Assembly (NCBI GenBank): GCA_965371245.1
Contig: CBDUXT010000021.1
Coordinates: 1-64,000 of the forward strand
Length of the DNA stretch: 64,000 nt
DNA from: CBDUXT01 sp965371245
GTDB lineage: Bacteria > Planctomycetota > Phycisphaerae > UBA1845
Reading direction: 5' to 3'
Part shown: positions 43,816 to 50,819 of the stretch, piece after piece
Layout: each line of letters opens with the position of its first letter
How positions within the stretch are numbered: the stretch's first letter is position 1
Translations under genes and position numbers: made by a program
The notes under the pieces: generated by a model
What the model saw: only the letters and a program-made list of their open reading frames with translations
The model's database searches: none
What the model was told of the DNA's origin: nothing

Positions 43816-43888
43816 TGAGGGTGCTGGGACTCGAACCCAGGACCCACGGCTTAAAAGGCCGTTGCTCTACCTACTGAGCTACACCCTC
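43816..43888 (-). tRNA. tRNA-Lys (anticodon TTT)
   Basis: 73 bases on the - strand. The acceptor stem pairs GAGGGTG with CACCCTC, followed by discriminator A. The D arm is GCTC/GAGC, the anticodon stem ACGGC/GCCGT with loop CTTTTAA (TTT, + strand 43853-43855), and the T arm CTGGG-TTCGAGT-CCCAG. CCA is not encoded. A 186-bp repeat begins 9 bases upstream of its 5' end. Confidence 0.96.
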
Positions 43889-43896
43889 GGGGTCCG

Positions 43897-44082
43897 GCGA
43901 TCGCGGGTTGCGATCGAAGCGACACGCGATCGGGTTGCCAGGCGGAACCCGACGACGCGATGGATCAACCCGCTTTCGCCTGCCGGGGCCACTATCCACG
44001 GGCGACACGGCGCGTCAACCCTGAGCATGCCTGGCGGCATGATGCCCCAGGGGTCCGCAGGCTACCGCCCGCGGCTCTGACG
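43897..44082. repeat. 186-bp direct repeat, copy A
   Basis: Nearly identical to 47295-47480: I count 7 mismatches in 186 positions and no gaps. It starts GCGATCGCGGGTTGCGATCG and ends CGCAGGCTACCGCCCGCGGC followed by TCTGACG. The end carries the hairpin-GCTCTGA signature shared with the palindromic repeats at 53.6 and 62.4 kb. It sits directly upstream of tRNA-Lys. No open frame of note. Confidence 0.95.
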
Positions 44083-44211
44083 CGGCCTACCCTTCTCGCT
44101 TGGAGCCGCGCGGGCTGGGTGGTCCATGGATTTAGAGCACGAACCACAAAGGCCTATCGCCGTGTGATTTGTCGGGGCATGCTGCCAGGCCGTCTGGCGT
44201 GGCGGCCTGCG

Positions 44212-44391
44212 ATGAAGGCATACTCGATGGATCTTCGGAAACGGGGTGGCGGTCAAATCGAACGGGCGGCCGGCGGATTACAGGACCACTGAGGTAGCCA
44301 GCGGTACTACGATGGCGCGGCACGTAGGCATGGAAGAGGCGGTTGCTTTCACAGCGCTTGTGCGGCAACGCCGGTCCGCGAACGGGTCTCG
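44212..44391 (+). pseudogene. N-terminal remnant of an IS630-like transposase
   Basis: ATG 44212 opens MKAYSMDLRKR, the standard IS630-family start. The frame then breaks at a G-run; one base over, it continues VAVKSNGRPADYRTTEVASGTT and later MEEAVAFTALVRQRRSANGSR. No DDE domain follows. It ends near the 3' end of the opposing glycosyltransferase gene. Confidence 0.5.
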
Positions 44392-46110
44392 TTACGGCCC
44401 AGCCTCTACGGAGTGAATCCGAAAGGCCGGTCCGAGATCCCAGAACCACTTCTTCAACGGCTGGATCTTGTGGCGCTCGCTGATCACGTTTAGCAGGCGC
44501 CGCGTTTTCGCCAGTCGGGGTCCTTGCGCCTTCGGGCTGACGTACAACGTGTTCGGTTCCAGCCCGGGCAGCCACGCGCCTGGGTTATCCAGCAGATAGT
44601 CCTGATCCGCCGCGAACACCGGCTGGTCTGGCGCACAAGCCCACAGCACGCGATGCAGCCATCCGGGATGCACGTGGTCCACGACTACCCGAGTGCTCGA
44701 CGCGACGACTTTGGCCGGCGACGGTGTCGACCAATACTCGCTGTAGCGCAGTGTCGCCCGTACACGAAGCCCGCCGCCCAGCACCGTCGCACCGGCCAGT
44801 AGCGTGAGTAACAAGGTACGCAGGCGGGGATGCCTGGGAACCAACGAGGCTGGTAGGAACGCCAGGAAAGGCCAAGCCATCGCCGGGTACTTTGCCGCCA
44901 TCGCGTGGGCGGGAGTGACGCATGCCAGATAGAGCACGGCGTTTGTGCCCGCGAGCCACGCCAAGAGAAACAATACGACTAACGGGAGCGATGGGGCGTC
45001 CGAATGCCCATCGAGGCGGCGTTTTCGACGCTGAACCACGACCGCTCCGACTAGGCTGGCCGCGGTTAGACTGAGCAGTGCGTAGTCGAGAACGCCCGCG
45101 GCGGTCGTGCTCAGACCGAGCGTCTGGCTGTCCACAAAGAAGGATCCGTAACGATGGACGACGCGTTCCAACCGCTCCCCGAGGACTTGCGTGTCGAACG
45201 CCGCAGGCCGTACGCGTCTCAGCGAGCGCGTGAACCCGGGGTGCAGAAGGAGGAATAGAGCCGCACCGCACATCACCGCCAGGGCAATTCGGTGGAAGCG
45301 AGCACGGTCGCGCCGCCATACTCGAGCGACCACGAGTGCACAGCCTGCCATGAGGATGGGGAAGTGATAGTGTGTAAGTAGACCACCGGCCGTCGATAGC
45401 GCCAGAAAGCCCAGATGCCGAGCCGAACACGGTCGGTCCGGATCTGCGCATCGTAGAGCCGCCCACACGAATAGGATGGTCAGCAGCACAAGCAGCTCGT
45501 ACTGCCTCGCTTCCCATGTCACCAACAACACGTTGGGAGCGACCGCCCAGATCAGGCAGACAAGCGCCGCCGTCAGGGCGTCGTTCAGAACGTAGCGAGC
45601 CAACCCGAACAGTGCGAATATCGAGGCGACGGCGAGACAGATGTTCAGGGCCGGTCCGGTCCATATCTGCACCCCCACCGCCAGGCACCAAAGATGTAGT
45701 AACCAAAAGTAGAGGGGGGGATGCAGGTCGCCCGCGGCTAGATCTCGCCCGATTCGTCGGAAACAGAATCGCTCTTCCGGTTGAAAGAATCGCTGCCAGG
45801 CGGCCGCATCCGACCAGGCTTGAGAAGGCGGACGCCCCGCGGCCAGCATGTTGTAGTATTCGCTACGATGGCCTGTCGCGACGAGGTAGGAAAGCACTTC
45901 GTCATGGATCAGCGTGCGCTTCTCAAGCGTCTCCCAAAGGCGAAGCCCGATCCCCACGGTCAAAGCTGCCAGCAGTACGCCGAGCGCGGCGCGAGACGGT
46001 GTGGACGTGAATCGGTTTTTCGGAACGGTTGGACCGTCCCTACGTTCGAGCGGGCGGGCTTTTTGGCGACTGGTTCGTCGCGAACCGGATTTGCGCCGTC
46101 GGGATCCCAA
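44392..46110 (-). CDS. GT-C family membrane glycosyltransferase (PMT/ArnT-like)
   Basis: 572 residues from TTG 46110, the only start with a ribosome-binding site (GGAGG, about 10 bases away). A basic N-terminus leads to about 11-12 TM segments. The first periplasmic loop has IHDEVLSYLVA with the Asp-Glu pair of GT-C enzymes, and GDLHPPLYFWLLHLW is the GT83/PMT motif. It should transfer sugar from a polyprenyl-phosphate donor outside the membrane; the acceptor is unknown. It is the only intact gene between the two 186-bp repeats. Confidence 0.82.
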   Translation of the reverse strand: MGSRRRKSGSRRTSRQKARPLERRDGPTVPKNRFTSTPSRAALGVLLAALTVGIGLRLWETLEKRTLIHDEVLSYLVATGHRSEYYNMLAAGRPPSQAWSDAAAWQRFFQPEERFCFRRIGRDLAAGDLHPPLYFWLLHLWCLAVGVQIWTGPALNICLAVASIFALFGLARYVLNDALTAALVCLIWAVAPNVLLVTWEARQYELLVLLTILFVWAALRCADPDRPCSARHLGFLALSTAGGLLTHYHFPILMAGCALVVARVWRRDRARFHRIALAVMCGAALFLLLHPGFTRSLRRVRPAAFDTQVLGERLERVVHRYGSFFVDSQTLGLSTTAAGVLDYALLSLTAASLVGAVVVQRRKRRLDGHSDAPSLPLVVLFLLAWLAGTNAVLYLACVTPAHAMAAKYPAMAWPFLAFLPASLVPRHPRLRTLLLTLLAGATVLGGGLRVRATLRYSEYWSTPSPAKVVASSTRVVVDHVHPGWLHRVLWACAPDQPVFAADQDYLLDNPGAWLPGLEPNTLYVSPKAQGPRLAKTRRLLNVISERHKIQPLKKWFWDLGPAFRIHSVEAGP

Positions 46111-46499
46111 GTTCGAGAAGCCTCCGCAAGTGACCTGATTCCTGCCGTCGTCCAGCCGCTATGTTAATCCGTGCTCAGGCGGAGTACCATTTGGCGGGTG
46201 TAGCGGAGCGAGTGAGACGAGCGAAGCGGAGCCCGCAACCTGTCGTTCGGCCCGTTTTCCGTAGCGTATGTCCATTCGCCCAAGGCTGATTCTGCAACCA
46301 ACGCTGCTCGTTCGTCAGGATTCTTCTTGCAGGCGTCCGAGACTTGGCCGTCGATCACGGATCTCGTCGAGTGTTCTAAGGTCGCCGACCACGATCCGTC
46401 CGCGGGCGTGCGCTTAGAGACGAGTCGGCGCTCTGTGCATGGACTAGACGTCGGCGCTGCTCCTCTTTCCACGCGGTACCAGCGAACGTCGGTGCGGAG
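46111..46499. other. gap between the glycosyltransferase and truncated peptidase genes
   Basis: 389 bases. A - strand frame (46164-46472) reads as unrelated to anything I know and has no usable start signal. I see no repeats or RNA genes. It should include the glycosyltransferase promoter. Confidence 0.4.
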
Positions 46500-47293
46500 T
46501 TATTCTGTATCAGTTCGGGGTAGTTCAAACGTGGCGCCGGCCTGATGCATTCGCATGCCGACGACCCGCCTCGACGCATCGCGGTCAAAGGACAGGGCAA
46601 TGTCGTGCGTGAGGGCGAAGTACGATTTTCCCTGCTCGTTCGGATCCTTCAGCTCAAACACGTTTTGACCTGGGACATCGACGGCCATTTTGTCGTCTCG
46701 CATGACCACCCTGAACTTGACGTCGCTGAATGGTCCGAAGTTCGCGAGATAGCTGCCGATGTACGGTTTGTACTGGTCGGGAACCTCGGCGGCCGGCTCA
46801 GCTGCAAACTGTTCGCGGAGCTGCCCAGCACTCTTCATCGCCCGCTCGACGCATTCGGCGGTGAACGTGTCGAGAACTGAAGCGGCCTCGTCCGCGCGCC
46901 CTGCCCGTTTGAGCGCGCCGGCTTCTTCGAGGACGCTCGGTAGCATGGCGGCGAACTCCATTTCCAACTCGTCGAACGCGTCGCGGACCACCGGACCGCG
47001 GTTCTTTCGGGCAGCCGCCGTCAAGTTGCTCAGGTCGCGAAACTGCCACCAGTAAGACTCGGGCGCAAAGGAATCCGGCGTCACCTTGCTCGGCGGCTCG
47101 AGGTTGCGTCCGTGCGTGCCCGCCCTGGATACCGCATCGGGAAGTCGACTGCTATGAACAAAGAAGGGCCCGTAGCAACTGCTACTTGGGACGGCCGGGC
47201 TCCACCACAGCACGGGCAGTCGCCCGTCACCTTTGGGCAAGACGGCTACACACGAGCTGGCGGTTATGGGAAGATCAATGCTCCGTGAGGTCG
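46500..47293 (-). pseudogene. 5'-truncated peptidase C69 (dipeptidase) gene
   Basis: The frame ending at 46500 contains VLPKGDGRLPVLWWSPAVPSSSCYGPFFVHSSRLPD, SRAGTHGRNLEPPSKV and SYWWQFRDLSNL. These are the middle and C-terminal parts of family C69 dipeptidases, followed by a beta-rich tail (DVKFRVVMRDDKMAVDVPGQNVFELKD…). The N-terminal half, including the catalytic N-terminal Cys, is missing. Homology stops at about 47293, right where the 186-bp repeat begins, and the frame continues meaninglessly through the repeat to 47390. Probably non-functional. Confidence 0.75.
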
Positions 47294-47294
47294 A

Positions 47295-47480
47295 GCGATC
47301 GCGGGTTGCGATCGAAGCGACACGCGATCGGGTTGCCAGGCGGAACCCGACGACGCGATAGATCAGCCCGCTTTCGCCTGCCGGGGCCACTATCTACGGG
47401 CGACACGGCACGTCAACCCTGAGCATGCCTGGAGGCATGATGCCCCAGGGGTCCGCAGGCTAGCGCCTGCGGCTCTGACG
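47295..47480. repeat. 186-bp direct repeat, copy B
   Basis: Second copy of the 43897-44082 sequence in the same orientation, 3,398 bases away. In this copy the terminal hairpin CCGCAGGC-TAGC-GCCTGCGG is perfect, so it may be closer to the original sequence. It abuts the truncated end of the C69 gene. Confidence 0.95.
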
Positions 47481-47517
47481 GGGGCCACCCGCCTTTTGTG
47501 ATGCATCCAGCGCCGAG

Positions 47518-47548
47518 AGTCCGCGCGGGCTACAGCGCGCGGCTCGGA
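47518..47548. repeat. small palindromic repeat (GTCC-hairpin-GGCTC type)
   Basis: CCGCGCG (47521-47527) pairs with CGCGCGG (47536-47542) in the context GTCC…GGCTCGGA. It resembles the 3' hairpin of the larger repeats. Confidence 0.5.
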
Positions 47549-47568
47549 AGGATGAGACGGGAAATGCC

Positions 47569-48171
47569 CTAGAGGTAGCCGAGGTTCTGAAGCCGCTGGC
47601 GGATCAGGGCCTCTTCCTCGGGCGTGTAGGCCGCGGACTCGGCTCGCTGGATTCGCCCGAGGACCTCGAGCGTTGTCAGCGTCTGGCTGACCGCCTGTTC
47701 GACGCTGAGTTGGTCGGTGTTGAGCAGCACCTCGGGCTTGATCGGCTCTTCATAGGGTGCGTTGGCGCCGGCCACGTGTTGAATCTCGCCGCGCTCGGCC
47801 TTGGCGAACAGCTCGGCCGCCCCGCGCTGCAAGAGAACCTCCATGGGGCATCGGCAGTAGACCTCGACAAAGTCGCCGACCTCGGCGCGCAGGCGATCGC
47901 GTACGTCGCGGTAGGGTGAGACGGCCGTCACGATCACCGTCACCCCGTTGCGTGCCAACATCTTGCACTCATAGCCAAGGCGGAGGAGGTTGGTCTCGAT
48001 CTCCTCTCGAGTGAAACCCAGATTGCGGTTCAACTGTTCGCGGATACGTCCGGAATCCAGAACCTCGACCTTGAGCCCGCGTGCCTTGAGGGCATCGCCC
48101 AAGGCTTGACCCACCGAGGACTTGCCCGAACCCGACATGCCGGTAAACCAGATTGTGAACCCGTCGCTCAT
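47569..48171 (-). CDS. cysC: adenylylsulfate (APS) kinase-like protein
   Basis: 200 residues from ATG 48171. It would phosphorylate APS to PAPS. The P-loop FTGMSGSGKSS (9-19), LNRNLGFTREEIETN (47-61), the FVEVYCRCPMEV strand and the lid region (FAKAERGEIQHVAGANAPYEEPIKPEVLLNT) are APS-kinase-like. The canonical LDGDxxR is altered to LDSGRIR (38-44), losing the conserved Asp. Activity may be altered, or the kinase may act on a related substrate. It lies 4 bases downstream of an SLC13 transporter gene, fitting sulfate assimilation. Confidence 0.82.
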   Translation of the reverse strand: MSDGFTIWFTGMSGSGKSSVGQALGDALKARGLKVEVLDSGRIREQLNRNLGFTREEIETNLLRLGYECKMLARNGVTVIVTAVSPYRDVRDRLRAEVGDFVEVYCRCPMEVLLQRGAAELFAKAERGEIQHVAGANAPYEEPIKPEVLLNTDQLSVEQAVSQTLTTLEVLGRIQRAESAAYTPEEEALIRQRLQNLGYL

Positions 48172-48175
48172 GGTG

Positions 48176-49600
48176 CTACCAGGCGTTGACATCCAGGACC
48201 ATACCCCACCAGAACACGATGATAACAAAGAGAACGCAAACGGCCGACACGGTCATCGGCCAGCCCACCCGGATCACCTCTCTGATGCCGTAGTGCCCGG
48301 CCGAGAAGCTGATGGCGCTGGGCGGCGAGCTGACCGGAAGCAGGAACGCCAGACCCGCGGTGACCGTGACCGTAAGCGTCATCAGGACCGGGCCGATGCC
48401 GGTCATGTCTCCCAGTGAGTACCCAATGGGTAACAGGATGGCGACGGCGGCGGCGTTGCTGATGCCCTCGGTCATCAGGATGGTCATGCCCACCATGAGC
48501 ATGAGCACGAGCAGCGGGGGCGTACCCGGCGCGACCACCTGCCCGGCCAGCCAGGTCATCGCCTGCGTCTCGGTGAGCGCCGTTCCCAGGGCGACCGCGC
48601 CGCCGTACATGATGAGCACACCCCAGTTGACGTAACCCTGGACGGTCGGCCACTCGACGATGCGGAGGAAGAACAAACCGACGGCCGCGAGTATGGCGAT
48701 GACCGCCAGCCCCAGCGTGTTGCCCAGAAAAACCCACGCGAGGATCGTGGCGACCGCAAGTATCGCCAGGCGGCGCTCGCGCGACGACATAGGGCCCAGG
48801 TGGCGGACGCGTTCGTCCAGCATGCGCGTGGCCGGGGTGATGTCCGTCAGGTCGTTGGGGATGCGACGGCGCAGCACGATCAGGGCCACCAGTGTCATGA
48901 CGATGACAACCGGCAGCGCGGCCAGCATCCAACCCAGAAAGCTGATACGGATTTCGGGGTGAGCCTCGTAGAGCAGACAAAGAGCCAGCGGCGCTCGCGC
49001 CCCGCCCAAGAGTGTGCCGCACGATCCGATGATCGCCCCCCAGGCAAGGCCCAGGAAGAGTTTCTTGGCGTACGCGCTGCCTCGCTTCAGCTCCAGGGCA
49101 TCGACGATCTCCGTCACGATGGGGTAGAGCATGGCCGCGACACCGTGGGCGGGCATCCACAACGAAAGGAAGGCGGCCGACAGCGCGACCCCGTTGACCA
49201 ACCGCTCCGGGGTTCGGTCGAACCGCTGTAGTGCCATAAGGGTGACACGTTTGGAGAGCCCGGTGGAGATCATCGCCCCGGCCAACAGAAACACGCCCAT
49301 CAGAAAAAAGACCGCGCTGTTGCCGAACAGAGACAGAGCGCGATCCTCGGGCAGGACTCCAAGGAGCGGAAGCAGCGCGATCGCCAGCAGGCCGGTGGCG
49401 GCCGGTGGAATCAGGTTCGTCAGCCAGAGCGAAAGGCAAACGAGGAAAATGGCGACACAGCGCTGCGGGGCGGCAAGCGGCATGCCGGCGGGCAGCGTCT
49501 CGGGGCGAATAAACGGCTCGCCGGTGGATAGCCACGCAGCCGCCGCGCCGGACGCCAGCACCACGCCGAACTTGATCGCCAACCGGGTCTGCCTGCTCAA
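48176..49600 (-). CDS. SLC13/DASS family anion transporter
   Basis: 474 residues from TTG 49600, with AGGGGGTC just upstream. About 11-12 TM segments with DASS-type reentrant motifs: FFLMGVFLLAGAMISTGLSKRV in the first half and MTEGISNAAAVAILLPIG plus LPVSSPPSAISFSAGHYG in the second. The family moves sulfate or di/tricarboxylates, usually with Na+. The downstream kinase gene argues for sulfate. Exact substrate is inferred from context. Confidence 0.88.
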   Translation of the reverse strand: MSRQTRLAIKFGVVLASGAAAAWLSTGEPFIRPETLPAGMPLAAPQRCVAIFLVCLSLWLTNLIPPAATGLLAIALLPLLGVLPEDRALSLFGNSAVFFLMGVFLLAGAMISTGLSKRVTLMALQRFDRTPERLVNGVALSAAFLSLWMPAHGVAAMLYPIVTEIVDALELKRGSAYAKKLFLGLAWGAIIGSCGTLLGGARAPLALCLLYEAHPEIRISFLGWMLAALPVVIVMTLVALIVLRRRIPNDLTDITPATRMLDERVRHLGPMSSRERRLAILAVATILAWVFLGNTLGLAVIAILAAVGLFFLRIVEWPTVQGYVNWGVLIMYGGAVALGTALTETQAMTWLAGQVVAPGTPPLLVLMLMVGMTILMTEGISNAAAVAILLPIGYSLGDMTGIGPVLMTLTVTVTAGLAFLLPVSSPPSAISFSAGHYGIREVIRVGWPMTVSAVCVLFVIIVFWWGMVLDVNAW

Positions 49601-49753
49601 TACGACCCCCTATCGCCTGCGGGACGAGTCTACGCCGAGGTCCGGCGTGGGTGAACCCACCCCGTCGGAACCACTGGTGACGTAGCTAACTCATTGTCGG
49701 TTGGTAGACAAAGGATCGTTGAGAAGGGCGGAACCGGGCGCCGATATTGGTAG

Positions 49754-50329
49754 TCAGTAGGTCAGAATGGAGTGTACCGGGTAGTCGGACAGCTTCTCAC
49801 GGCCGCTGAGGGACCCCAGTTCGATCAAGACCGCGATCCCAACGATCTCGCCGCCCAGCGACGACACCAGCCGGCAGCAGGCCGCCATCGTCCCACCCGT
49901 GGCCAGCAGGTCGTCCACGAGAAGAACTCGCTGTCCGGGCTTGATGGCATCGCGGTGGATTTCGAGGCTGTCGGTGCCGTATTCGAGGTCATATTCCTCG
50001 GACGCGGTCTCCGCGGGCAGGTGACCCGGCTTCCGGACCGGCACGAAGCCGGCCGACATGTTCCTGGCCACGGCCGTCCCGAAGATAAACCCGCGTGACT
50101 CGGCCCCAACGACCAAATCCACGTCAATGCCACGAAATGGTTGTGTCAGGTACTCAACCGCGAGTGACAGCCCAGCCGGGCTCGCCAGAAGCGGCGTGAT
50201 GTCTTTGAACAGGACGCCCGGCTTGGGAAAGTCCGGCACGTCGCGGATCAACTCGCGCAGCTTGGTGATTCGGATTCGGTCGTCGTGATCCATGATCGCA
50301 CCCGCCTCCACTGTCTGGGAGCCAAGCAT
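49754..50329 (-). CDS. apt: adenine phosphoribosyltransferase
   Basis: 191 residues from ATG 50329, 5 bases after a perfect AAGGAGGTG; a second in-frame ATG is 12 codons later. It salvages adenine to AMP with PRPP. The FPKPGVLFKDITPLL opening, GAESRGFIFG (75-84), RKPGHLPAE and the PRPP loop VLLVDDLLATGGT (135-147) are complete. Its promoter region is shared divergently with the pyrophosphatase gene. Confidence 0.96.
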   Translation of the reverse strand: MLGSQTVEAGAIMDHDDRIRITKLRELIRDVPDFPKPGVLFKDITPLLASPAGLSLAVEYLTQPFRGIDVDLVVGAESRGFIFGTAVARNMSAGFVPVRKPGHLPAETASEEYDLEYGTDSLEIHRDAIKPGQRVLLVDDLLATGGTMAACCRLVSSLGGEIVGIAVLIELGSLSGREKLSDYPVHSILTY

Positions 50330-50618
50330 AGCCACCTCCTTCTGTTTGGCGACGCCGCTTCGGCGACCTCGCCCACCGGCCGATAAGCTCAATGATGGGG
50401 TCCGTCGCCGGCTTCGCGACGAGCCCTCAGCCCATGAAGCCACCGGCAGGATGTCGGGGCCGCAGCGTGTGCCGCTCACCCCGTCGGGAGCAGGGCAAAC
50501 CCTAGCCGTTCGCTCGGACGCTGTCCAACACCGCAGGCACCGGACGCGCGAGCGCCGCCGGTGACAAGGCGGGTCAGCGAGAGGACGCGGCTTGGCCGGC
50601 GTTAGGACGGGCATTGGT
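50330..50618. other. divergent apt / pyrophosphatase intergenic region (left part)
   Basis: With the promoter and leader that follow, this forms a 490-base gene-free stretch. Nothing else convincing is seen in the left part; a GCCGATAA string at 50380 was rejected as a sigma-28 site. Confidence 0.4.
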
Positions 50619-50647
50619 TTGGCAGCGCTGGGCAGTTTTGCTATAGT
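50619..50647 (+). promoter_or_regulatory. sigma-70 promoter of the membrane pyrophosphatase gene
   Basis: TTGGCA (50619-50624, 5/6) and TATAGT (50642-50647, 5/6) with an ideal 17-base spacer. Transcription would start near 50654. The resulting leader of about 166 bases contains CGGCGCGGCCG-type symmetry at about 50671-50685; a further CCGCAC/GTGCGG pair (50648-50670) spans the predicted start. Confidence 0.8.
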
Positions 50648-50819
50648 CCGCACCGATCCGTCCCGTGCGGTCGGCGCGGCCGACGTGGACGGCGCGACAA
50701 GTTCCTAATTGGCAAGTAGTTACGGTCAGTTCCTGCCCGGACACCGGGTAGGCTCGCCGTGAATAGCTCTCGCCGGGCGGCCCGCCCTTCGGCCCGCCGG
50801 CCTCTGAGGAGAAACTCCG

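Noticed and set aside
37753..47480. A matching att copy of the tRNA-Ile 3' end closing the island
   Set aside because: I looked for a second copy of the tRNA 3' end downstream and did not see one, so I do not claim defined island boundaries.
50378..50390. GCCGATAA resembling a sigma-28 -10 box
   Set aside because: No TAAA-type -35 element about 15 bases upstream, and no flagellar gene downstream.
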